DNA of 64,000 nt from Sphingomonas sp. S2-65 (GTDB lineage Bacteria; Pseudomonadota; Alphaproteobacteria; Sphingomonadales; Sphingomonadaceae): the NCBI RefSeq assembly GCF_021513175.1, contig NZ_CP090953.1, forward strand, positions 2,786,501 to 2,850,500, given 5' to 3'. The translations under genes were made by a program, and so were the position numbers. Below, in pieces: positions 57,183-64,000 of the stretch. The first letter of the stretch is position 1; every line of letters begins with the position of its first letter. The notes beneath the pieces were generated by a model that was not told where the DNA came from, did no database searches, and saw nothing but the letters and a program-made list of their open reading frames with translations.

Positions 57183-60176
57183 ATGACTAAGTGGCTCCGA
57201 CGCTCCTTGTTGGCGTCGACGGTATTCGTCGGCGTTTCTGCCAGTCCCGTTTACGCGCAAGTCGCCGAACCGGCGGAGGTCGCGCTTGCCGACGACACCG
57301 CCCAGACCGAACCGACCGGCGAGGTTCTCGTCACCGGATCGCGCATCGCACGGCCGGACCTGGAGCTTGCCAGCCCGGTAAGCGTGATCGGCCAGGAAGA
57401 AATCCAGTTTCGCCAGCCCGGAACCGCCGACGATCTGCTGCGCAGCCTGCCCGCCATCCGCCCGTCGATCGGTGCGGGCGTCAATAACGGTTCCGACGGT
57501 TCCTCTACGCTCAACCTGCGCGGCATCGGCGAGCAGCGGACGCTGGTCCTGCTCGACGGGCGCCGGATCGTGCCGTTCGGCCTCGACGGTCTGACCGACA
57601 CCAACAACATCCCGATTGCGCTTCTGGAACGCGTGGAAGTGCTGACGGGCGGCGCTTCGTCGACCTACGGCGCAGACGCAGTCGCAGGCGTGGTCAACTT
57701 CATCACCCGACGCGATTTCACCGGCGTCGATGCGACCGCGACCTATCGCGTTTCCGAGCGTGGCGATGCGACGCGCTTCAAGGCCGACATCACCGTTGGC
57801 GGCGATCTTGCCGACGGACGCGGCAACATCGTACTGAGCGCCGGCTACACCAAGGCCGACCCGCTGTTCCACACCGCGCGCGAGATCGCCGAGGTGCCGA
57901 TCAGTTCGACCACCGGCCTGTTCTCCGGCGCGACCGCGGCACAGGTGACGATCTTCGCGTCGCCGACCAACGCCGCGCTTGGCCTTCCGGCGAGCAGCTT
58001 CGGCGCCGTGGTCGATCCGGTGACCGGGCGCCTGCGCGCCGCCACCGCGACCGACACGTACAACACCAATAACGGCACCTATTTCCAGACGCCGCTCGAC
58101 CGGGTGAACGTCTACGCCGCAGGACATTACGAGCTCAGCGACGCTGCGGAATTCTACGCCACGGCGATGTTCAACCGGAATACGGTGGCGACGCAGCTCG
58201 CTTCTTCGGCGACGTTCGGCAACACCTATCAGCTCGCGCTCAACAACCCGTATCTGCCGGGCGGCGTGCGCAGCCAGCTGTGCACTGCGCGCAGCATCAG
58301 CGCGGCGGCCTGTGCCACGGCGGCAGCCGTTCAGGGCGGTCCGGGCACTGCCGGCTATATCGAAGTGCCGGTCGTCGCACAGCGCCGCTTCACCGAATAT
58401 GGGCCGCGCGGCAACACCATCGAATCGCAGATGTTCCAGGTGCAAGGCGGCGTTCGCGGCGACATCGCCCCGGGCTTCAAGTACGACGTCTCGGCGCAAT
58501 ATGGCGAGACCACGCAGAACCAGACCCGGGAGAATTGGGGATCGTTCAGCAAGGTGCAGCAGGCGCTCCGCGCTTATCGCGCCACCGACGGGAGCCTGCG
58601 CTGCGTCGACACGACGAATAACTGCGTGCCGCTCAACCTGTTCGGGCCCAATGGCTCGATCACGGAGGCGCAACTGGGCTTCATCGACCTGGATGCGATC
58701 ATCAACCGCAAGGTGAAGCAGACGGTAATCACCGGCAGCGTCACCGGCGACCTGTTCGCCTCGCCGCTCGCATCCAGCGACATCGCCTTCGCGATCGGCG
58801 GCGAATATCGCAAGGTGTCGGCAGCCAGCCAGCCCGATGGTCCTTCGCAGATCCAGGGCGAAGTGCTGGGCACCGGCGCGCGCACGCCGCCCGACTTCGG
58901 GCAGTACAGCGTCAAGGAAGTGTTCGGCGAGATCATCGTCCCGCTGATCGAGGACAAGCCCTTCTTCCATCGCCTTACGGCCGAAGGCGGTATCCGCTAT
59001 TCGGATTACACCACCACGGGCAACAGCACGACCTGGAAGGCCGGCGGCACCTGGGAGCCTTATGCCGGCTTCAAGCTGCGCGGCACCTATCAGGTCGCGG
59101 TCCGCTCGCCCAACATCCAGGAGCTGTATCAGTCGCCGGTCCAAGGCCTGGGCAACCTGACCGTCGACCCCTGCCAGGGCGCTGCGGTTTCGGGCGGTCT
59201 TGCTGCCTTGTGTGTCGCCACCGGCGCACCGGCCGGTACGATCGGTTCGATCCCCTCGCCCACGTCGGGGCAGATCAACAACACCAGCTCGGGCAACCGC
59301 GATCTCGACGTCGAGCGCGCCAAGACCTTTACGCTGGGCGGTGTGATCGCGCCGGCGCAGCTGCTGCCGGGCTTTGCGTTCAACATCGATTACTTCAACA
59401 TCAAGATCGATCAGGCGATCACGCAGCCCGCACAGGCCGACATTCTCAACGGCTGCTACTCGGCGACGCTGAACCCGACCTTCGCGTTCAACGCCTTCTG
59501 CAGCCTGATTGGCCGCAATCCGCTGACGGGCAGCCTGAACGGGGCTGGCGAGACTCCGGGCGTGATCCTGACCTATTCCAATCTGGGCCGGATCGAATCG
59601 GCCGGCATCGACTTCGGGGTCAGCCAGCGCATCAAGCTGGAGGACTTCGGGCTCGCCAATGCCGGAACGCTGGCGCTCGGCTTCAACGCGACCTGGCTGG
59701 ACCGCTATTATTTCCAGGCAACTCCGAACGCGATCAACCGCGACTGCACCGGCTATTACAGCGCGGGCGGCTGCACCAATCCGCGGGCGAAGTGGCGTTG
59801 GAACGGGCGGGCGACCTACGGCATCGAGGGGTTCGACCTGTCGCTGCTCTGGACTCACATCAGCAGGGTCAGCCTAGAGCCGTTCCTGGCGGCCCGTCTG
59901 CCGGGTGACGTGGCGCAGCCGGGTGGTCCGAACCCGACCACGATCCTGGCAGACTTCCGCAGCATCCCGGCCTATGACTATTTCGACCTGTCGTTCCGGG
60001 CTGCGCCGACCGAGAATATCGAGCTGACGCTGACGGTGAACAACCTGTTCGACAAGGAGCCGCCGCTGGTGGGCTCCGGCGTCGGCGGCACGTCGTACAA
60101 TAGTGGCAACACCTTCCCGACGATCTACGATCCGATCGGCCGGTCTTTCACGATCGGTGCCCGCATCCGGCTCTAA
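57183..60176 (+). CDS. TonB-dependent receptor (receptor 2)
   Basis: A 997-residue outer-membrane receptor. The signal peptide ends PVYAQ (about 25). The plug has EVLVTGSRIARPDLELASPV, LRGIGEQRTLVLLDGRRIVP and VEVLTGGASSTYGADAVAGVV; a long barrel follows. It is clearly paralogous to receptor 1 along its length, including the C-terminal EPPLVGSGVGGTSYNSGNTF-like segment. It ends GARIRL, with Leu instead of the usual terminal Phe/Trp. GGGGGAAA precedes the ATG at 57183. The imported substrate is unknown. Confidence 0.93.
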   Translation: MTKWLRRSLLASTVFVGVSASPVYAQVAEPAEVALADDTAQTEPTGEVLVTGSRIARPDLELASPVSVIGQEEIQFRQPGTADDLLRSLPAIRPSIGAGVNNGSDGSSTLNLRGIGEQRTLVLLDGRRIVPFGLDGLTDTNNIPIALLERVEVLTGGASSTYGADAVAGVVNFITRRDFTGVDATATYRVSERGDATRFKADITVGGDLADGRGNIVLSAGYTKADPLFHTAREIAEVPISSTTGLFSGATAAQVTIFASPTNAALGLPASSFGAVVDPVTGRLRAATATDTYNTNNGTYFQTPLDRVNVYAAGHYELSDAAEFYATAMFNRNTVATQLASSATFGNTYQLALNNPYLPGGVRSQLCTARSISAAACATAAAVQGGPGTAGYIEVPVVAQRRFTEYGPRGNTIESQMFQVQGGVRGDIAPGFKYDVSAQYGETTQNQTRENWGSFSKVQQALRAYRATDGSLRCVDTTNNCVPLNLFGPNGSITEAQLGFIDLDAIINRKVKQTVITGSVTGDLFASPLASSDIAFAIGGEYRKVSAASQPDGPSQIQGEVLGTGARTPPDFGQYSVKEVFGEIIVPLIEDKPFFHRLTAEGGIRYSDYTTTGNSTTWKAGGTWEPYAGFKLRGTYQVAVRSPNIQELYQSPVQGLGNLTVDPCQGAAVSGGLAALCVATGAPAGTIGSIPSPTSGQINNTSSGNRDLDVERAKTFTLGGVIAPAQLLPGFAFNIDYFNIKIDQAITQPAQADILNGCYSATLNPTFAFNAFCSLIGRNPLTGSLNGAGETPGVILTYSNLGRIESAGIDFGVSQRIKLEDFGLANAGTLALGFNATWLDRYYFQATPNAINRDCTGYYSAGGCTNPRAKWRWNGRATYGIEGFDLSLLWTHISRVSLEPFLAARLPGDVAQPGGPNPTTILADFRSIPAYDYFDLSFRAAPTENIELTLTVNNLFDKEPPLVGSGVGGTSYNSGNTFPTIYDPIGRSFTIGARIRL

Positions 60177-60197
60177 GTCGCCATACCGGTATCTGGA

Positions 60198-60232
60198 GGG
60201 CAGCGGCTTACCGGCCGCTGCCCTTCTTTTTT
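60198..60232 (+). terminator. Intrinsic terminator after TonB receptor 2
   Basis: GGGCAGCGGC (60198-60207) pairs with GCCGCTGCCC (60214-60223) around a 6-base loop, followed by TTCTTTTTT. Confidence 0.92.
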
Positions 60233-60288
60233 GCCGCATGCGCTGCGCGACCTAGGCGTAGCCGCGCCCAGCGCGTATATGAGCGGCC

Positions 60289-61413
60289 ATGTCCCTAAGA
60301 CCCTGGCGCGATATCGTGCGGCGGCCCAGCCGCCAGATCATGGTGGGCAACGTCCCCGTGGGTGGCGATGCGCCGGTCACCGTGCAGACGATGACCAACA
60401 CTGCGACCACCGACATCCGCGGCACGATCGATCAGATCCGCCGCTGCGAGGAAGCCGGGGCCGACATCATCCGCGTCTCCTGCCCGGACGTCGAATCCAC
60501 CGCCGCGCTCAAGCAGATCGTCCGTGCGTCGCGCGTGCCGATCGTCGCCGACATCCATTTTCACTATAAGCGCGCGCTGGAAGCCGCCGATGCCGGCGCC
60601 GCGTGCCTGCGCATCAATCCGGGCAATATCGGCAGCGCCGACCGCGTCAACGAAGTGGTCAACGCCGCCAAGGCCAACGGCGCGTCGATCCGCATCGGCG
60701 TCAACGCCGGCAGCCTCGAAAAGGACCTGCTCGAGAAATATGGCGAGCCGTGCCCCGAGGCGCTGGTCGAATCTGCGCTTGACCATATCAAGCTGCTTCA
60801 GGACCGCGATTTCCACGAGTTCAAGGTCGCCGTGAAGGCGTCCGACGTGTTCCTGGCGGTCGCTGCGTACCAGCAGCTCGCCGACGCGGTCGATTGTCCG
60901 CTGCACCTGGGCATCACCGAGGCGGGCGGCTTTGTCGGCGGCACCGTGAAGAGCGCAATCGGCATCGGCTCGCTGCTGTGGTTCGGCATCGGCGACACCA
61001 TTCGCGTGTCGCTGTCGGCCGAGCCTGAGGAAGAGATCCGCGTCGGCTATGAGATCCTGAAGTCGCTCGGCATTCGCAACCGCGGCGTGCGCGTCGTGTC
61101 CTGCCCCAGCTGCGCGCGGCAGGGTTTCGACGTGATCCGCACGGTGCAGGCGCTGGAGGAACGGCTCCAGCACATCCGCACCCCGCTCTCGCTTTCCGTG
61201 CTCGGCTGCGTCGTGAACGGGCCGGGCGAGGCACGCGAGACCGACATCGGTCTCACCGGCGGCGGCAACGGCAAGCACATGGTCTATCTGTCGGGCGTAA
61301 CCGATCACACGGTGAATGACGCCGACATGCTCGATCACATAACTCGGCTGGTCGAAGCGAAAGCCGCCGAGATCGAGGCTGCGGAGATCGCCGCCGCGCA
61401 AGCCGCGGAGTGA
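60289..61413 (+). CDS. ispG: 4-hydroxy-3-methylbut-2-enyl-diphosphate synthase (flavodoxin-dependent)
   Basis: A 374-residue MEP-pathway enzyme converting MEcPP to HMBPP. The TIM-barrel start [20 protein letters not shown] and [18 protein letters not shown] are present. [4Fe-4S] cysteines lie in [13 protein letters not shown] and [13 protein letters not shown], with the following Glu as in the family. It supplies isoprenoids for carotenoids and quinones. Its stop overlaps the EamA gene start (GTGA). Confidence 0.97.
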   Translation: MSLRPWRDIVRRPSRQIMVGNVPVGGDAPVTVQTMTNTATTDIRGTIDQIRRCEEAGADIIRVSCPDVESTAALKQIVRASRVPIVADIHFHYKRALEAADAGAACLRINPGNIGSADRVNEVVNAAKANGASIRIGVNAGSLEKDLLEKYGEPCPEALVESALDHIKLLQDRDFHEFKVAVKASDVFLAVAAYQQLADAVDCPLHLGITEAGGFVGGTVKSAIGIGSLLWFGIGDTIRVSLSAEPEEEIRVGYEILKSLGIRNRGVRVVSCPSCARQGFDVIRTVQALEERLQHIRTPLSLSVLGCVVNGPGEARETDIGLTGGGNGKHMVYLSGVTDHTVNDADMLDHITRLVEAKAAEIEAAEIAAAQAAE

Positions 61414-62309
61414 CGCCCGCCAGCCGGGTAGCCGCCGCGTTCGCCGCCGCTTGCGCGGGCATCGCGCTTTATTCGGTGATGGACGCGGTGATGAAGGGCC
61501 TGTCGCTGGCGATGGGCGCCTATGTCGCGCTGTTCTGGCGGCTGGTGGTGGGCGTAGCGATCATGACCCCGCTGTTCGCGCTATCCAAGCCGCGCCTGCC
61601 CGAGGCACGCATCCTTCGCATCCACTTCATCCGCAGCGTGATCATCGCCATCATGGCGCTCGCCTTTTTCTGGGGCATCGCCCGGGTGCCGCTGGCCGAA
61701 GCCATCGCACTGACCTTCATCGCCCCGCTGATCGCATTGGCCTTGGCCGCGCTCTTCCTGAAGGAGCGGGTCGGCATCCGTTCGGTGCTGGGATCGCTGC
61801 TGGGGCTGAGCGGCGTGGCGATCATCCTGGCTGGCCAGCTTGGCAGTCCGCACACTGCCGAAGCGCCGCTCGGCATGATCGCCGTGCTGGCCTCGGCCAT
61901 CTTCTATGCGGTGAATTTGGTGATCGCCCGGCACCAGGCGCAGCATGCCAAGCCGATCGAGATCGCCTTTTTCCAGAACTGGTTCATCCTGGCCCTGTTG
62001 AGCCTGGCCGCGCCGTTCCTGCTTGAGGTTCCCGAGTCGCGGCATTGGCCGGCGATCGCCGCGGCGGCGGTTCTCGCGGTCGTGTCGCTGCTGTTCCTGT
62101 CCTGGGCCTATGCCCGCGCAGAGGCGCAGATCCTGCTGAGCGTGGAATATACCGCCTTTATCTGGGCGGCGGTGATGGGCTGGCTGTTCTTCGGTGAGGC
62201 CGTGACGCTGGTCACGGTGGCGGGCACGGTGCTGATCGTCGCCGGCTGCCTGCTCGCCGCGCGCAAGACCGTCCAACCTGTTCCAGAAGCCGAGATCGCC
62301 ACCGCATGA
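61410..62309 (+). CDS. DMT family transporter (EamA domain)
   Basis: A 299-residue inner-membrane protein with ten predicted hydrophobic segments in two EamA repeats (about 8-140 and 155-285). Features include [40 protein letters not shown] and [20 protein letters not shown]. EamA proteins export metabolites or amino acids; the substrate here is unknown. The GTG start overlaps the ispG stop, and the stop overlaps the GNAT start (ATGA). Confidence 0.88.
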   Translation: MTPASRVAAAFAAACAGIALYSVMDAVMKGLSLAMGAYVALFWRLVVGVAIMTPLFALSKPRLPEARILRIHFIRSVIIAIMALAFFWGIARVPLAEAIALTFIAPLIALALAALFLKERVGIRSVLGSLLGLSGVAIILAGQLGSPHTAEAPLGMIAVLASAIFYAVNLVIARHQAQHAKPIEIAFFQNWFILALLSLAAPFLLEVPESRHWPAIAAAAVLAVVSLLFLSWAYARAEAQILLSVEYTAFIWAAVMGWLFFGEAVTLVTVAGTVLIVAGCLLAARKTVQPVPEAEIATA

Positions 62310-62782
62310 CCCTTGTCCGACCCGCTCTACCCGCCGACGTGCCGCTGATCCTGCGCTTCGTGCGCGAGCTCGCCGAGTTCGAGCGCGAGCCCGACGCCGT
62401 ACACGCCACCGAGCCGATGCTCGAGGAGGCGCTGTTCGGCGACCGTCCGGCGGCGGAAGCGGTGATAGCCGAGCATGACGGGCAGCCTGCCGGCTTTGCC
62501 CTGTTCTTCCACAACTTCTCGACCTGGACCGGCCGCAGGGGCCTGTATCTCGAGGACCTCTACGTCACGCCCGACGCACGCGGTGCAGGCGTCGGCACCG
62601 CGCTGCTCCGCCACCTGGCCGGTCTGGCGCTGGACCGCGGCTGCGGCCGGTTCGAATGGTCGGTGCTGGACTGGAACGAACCGGCGATCCGTTTCTACCG
62701 CGCGATGGGCGCTACGGGCATGGACGAATGGCGGGTGCAGCGCGTCGCGGCCGATGCGCTGGTCGAGCTGGCGGGGCGCTGA
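62306..62782 (+). CDS. GNAT family N-acetyltransferase
   Basis: A 158-residue GNAT of the diamine N-acetyltransferase-like group. It shows FVRELAEFEREPDAVHATE, FALFFHNFSTWTGRRGLYLE, DLYVTPDARGAGVGTALLRHLA (acetyl-CoA loop RGAGVG) and DWNEPAIRFYRAMGA. These phrases match thialysine/spermidine acetyltransferase relatives. The substrate is inferred to be a polyamine-like amine. It is coupled to the EamA gene by ATGA. Confidence 0.9.
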   Translation: MTLVRPALPADVPLILRFVRELAEFEREPDAVHATEPMLEEALFGDRPAAEAVIAEHDGQPAGFALFFHNFSTWTGRRGLYLEDLYVTPDARGAGVGTALLRHLAGLALDRGCGRFEWSVLDWNEPAIRFYRAMGATGMDEWRVQRVAADALVELAGR

Positions 62783-62784
62783 AG

Positions 62785-63105
62785 ATGGCTTGGGCGCTCC
62801 TCCTGCTCGGCGGCTGCTTCGAAGTGGGCTTCACGACCTGCCTCCGCTTCGTCGATGGCTTCCGCAACCTGCCCTGGACTCTGGGTTTCCTGGTGTCCGC
62901 CGGCTTGTCGATGCTGCTGCTGGAACTGGCCGCCCGCACCATCCCGATGGGCACCGCCTATGTGGTCTGGGGCGGGATCGGTGCGCTGGGCACGGTGGTG
63001 GTCGGCATCCTGTGGTTCGGGGAGCCGGTCAATGCCGCGCGGATCGCGCTGATGCTGGTGCTCATTGCCTGTATCGGCGGGTTGCGGCTGGTCGGTAACG
63101 GCTGA
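62785..63105 (+). CDS. SMR family multidrug/guanidinium exporter (SugE/EmrE-like)
   Basis: A 106-residue protein with four transmembrane helices. The essential membrane glutamate is Glu13 in LLGGCFEVGFTTCLRFVDGF, and IPMGTAYVVWGGIGALGTVV is the helix-3 SMR signature. Glu13 numbering and the overall sequence are closer to the SugE/Gdx guanidinium-exporter branch than to EmrE, but no riboswitch or guanidine gene is near, so the substrate is open. It starts two bases after the GNAT stop. Confidence 0.9.
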   Translation: MAWALLLLGGCFEVGFTTCLRFVDGFRNLPWTLGFLVSAGLSMLLLELAARTIPMGTAYVVWGGIGALGTVVVGILWFGEPVNAARIALMLVLIACIGGLRLVGNG

Positions 63106-63452
63106 TGGCGGTCGATCAGGGCATCGTGGAGTGGGTGCGCGAGGCGCTGGAGCCGATCGGCAGCGTGACCCTGCGACGGATGATGGGTGGGGCGACGCTC
63201 TACCTGGACGGCACGGTGTTCGCGCTGGTTACGCAGGACGCACTCTGGTTCAAGGCGGACGCGCAAAGCGACGCGCTGTGGGACGATGCCGGAAGCGAGC
63301 GCTTCACCTATGAAGCCGCCGGCACGGTCAAATCGATGAACTACCGCCGCGCGCCGTCCGACGTTTATGACGATCCCGAGGCCATGCAGAAATGGGCGGC
63401 GTTGGCGGTTGCAGCCGGCCAACGCGCGCCCATCAAGCGCAAGCGCCGCTGA
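63105..63452 (+). CDS. TfoX/Sxy N-terminal domain protein
   Basis: A 115-residue protein consisting of a single TfoX N-terminal domain: GSVTLRRMMGGATLYLDGTVFALVTQDALWFKAD and MNYRRAPSDVYDDPEAMQKW. Full-length Sxy/TfoX regulates competence in gammaproteobacteria, but this short form lacks the C-terminal domain and its role is unknown. The start overlaps the SMR stop by one base (TGATG). Confidence 0.88.
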   Translation: MAVDQGIVEWVREALEPIGSVTLRRMMGGATLYLDGTVFALVTQDALWFKADAQSDALWDDAGSERFTYEAAGTVKSMNYRRAPSDVYDDPEAMQKWAALAVAAGQRAPIKRKRR

Positions 63453-63455
63453 GCC

Positions 63456-64000
63456 TCAGCCCTGCGGCGTGTCCACGCCGGTCTGGTCGACCGATTCCTT
63501 TGCCGCGGCCTTGTCCTGGTCGTAGCGCTCGATCGCTTCCAGGGTGATCCGGCGCGCATCGTCGGCGCCGCCCCAGGTGCCGACCCGCACCCACTTCTTC
63601 TTTTCCAGGTCCTTATAGTGGGTGAAGAAGTGCTCGATCTGCTCCATCACGATGCTGGGCAGGTCGTCCTTCTCGTCGATGTCCGAATAATAAGGGAAGG
63701 TCTTGTCGTCGGGGACGCAGACGAGCTTCTCGTCGCCGCCGGCTTCGTCTTCCAGGTTCAGCACCGCGATCGGCCGCGCGCGCACGACGCAGCCGGGAAC
63801 GAACGGCGAGCGTGCGATCACCAGCGCGTCGAGCGGATCGCCGTCGGGCGAGAGCGTGTGCGGCACGAAGCCATAGTTCGCCGGATAGCGCATCGGCGTG
63901 TGCAGGATGCGGTCGACGAACAAGGCGCCCGACGCCTTGTCGAACTCGTACTTCACCGGCTCGCCGCCGACCGGCACTTCGATGATCACGTTGAGGGTGT
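63456..64000 (-). CDS. ppa: Inorganic pyrophosphatase (partial, N-terminus outside window)
   Basis: About 180 residues of a family I pyrophosphatase; the frame is open through the window edge, and TLNVIIEVPVGGEPVKYEFD lacks only the usual first 15-20 residues. The active-site motif SPDGDPLDALVIA, YPANYGFVPHTLS and PFVPGCVVRARPI are intact, with metal-binding Asp residues. It hydrolyses PPi to drive biosynthesis. A GTG at 63989 exists, but the homologous N-terminus continues upstream. Confidence 0.95.
   Translation of the reverse strand, partial: TLNVIIEVPVGGEPVKYEFDKASGALFVDRILHTPMRYPANYGFVPHTLSPDGDPLDALVIARSPFVPGCVVRARPIAVLNLEDEAGGDEKLVCVPDDKTFPYYSDIDEKDDLPSIVMEQIEHFFTHYKDLEKKKWVRVGTWGGADDARRITLEAIERYDQDKAAAKESVDQTGVDTPQG

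Overview
The window is GC-rich, densely packed chromosomal DNA of an alphaproteobacterium, most likely a Sphingomonas-type member of the Sphingomonadaceae. The reasons are: two large TonB-dependent receptors of about 1,000 residues, a GH92 mannosidase, a DUF2093 protein, a GapR-type DUF2312 protein, a 41-residue L36, many secreted peptidases with signal peptides, 4-bp stop/start overlaps, and intergenic hairpin repeats of the kind common in sphingomonads. This assignment is by pattern recognition; no search was run. No rRNA, tRNA, CRISPR array, prophage or intact insertion sequence was seen.

Layout. 1-5.2 kb: a partial GH92 mannosidase, a haem-oxygenase-like iron protein, a CE2-type esterase and a trans-sulfuration PLP enzyme. 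5.4-8.8 kb: minus-strand lgt, midA-like methyltransferase, GNAT and pgeF, the last three translationally coupled. 8.9-14.1 kb: an orphan molybdenum hydroxylase large subunit overlapping hemH, then phbB and a phytase-like esterase. 14.2-20.6 kb: rpmB, small membrane proteins, tadA, an OmpA lipoprotein, a CorC-type protein, a membrane-anchored helix-hairpin-helix protein, a DUF4142 lipoprotein and an L,D-transpeptidase. 20.7-24.4 kb: purD and xseA divergent with overlapping start codons, DUF2093 and an M23 peptidase. 24.6-35.5 kb: TonB receptor 1, clpB, and divergent secreted peptidases M28 and M16. 35.6-36.0 kb: a repeat-flanked remnant of a GIY-YIG nuclease. 36.0-45.9 kb: purK-purE, gpmA, dienelactone hydrolase, glutaredoxin, amidotransferase, M14 peptidase, rpmJ, HAD phosphatase, pyk, DUF1244 and gapR.

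46.2-54.6 kb is the conserved block yebC-ruvC-ruvA-ruvB-ybgC-tolQ-tolR-tolA-tolB-pal, interrupted only by a minus-strand gene between ruvA and ruvB. It joins Holliday-junction processing to the Tol-Pal envelope machine. 54.7-56.1 kb is a compact SPFH / ribbon-helix-helix / small membrane protein operon that I do not recognise as a named system. 56.1-64.0 kb: S1/P1 nuclease, TonB receptor 2 (paralogue of receptor 1), ispG, an EamA exporter, GNAT, an SMR exporter, a TfoX-like protein and a partial ppa.

The most unusual things outside the genes are: a family of GTCACCCCGG hairpins at five loci, one inverted pair enclosing the dead GIY-YIG gene; a 220-bp element made of three concentric inverted repeats between gapR and yebC; hairpins that cover translation starts (ruvC, tadA); and candidate general-stress promoters upstream of the DUF4142 lipoprotein and the haem-oxygenase-like gene.
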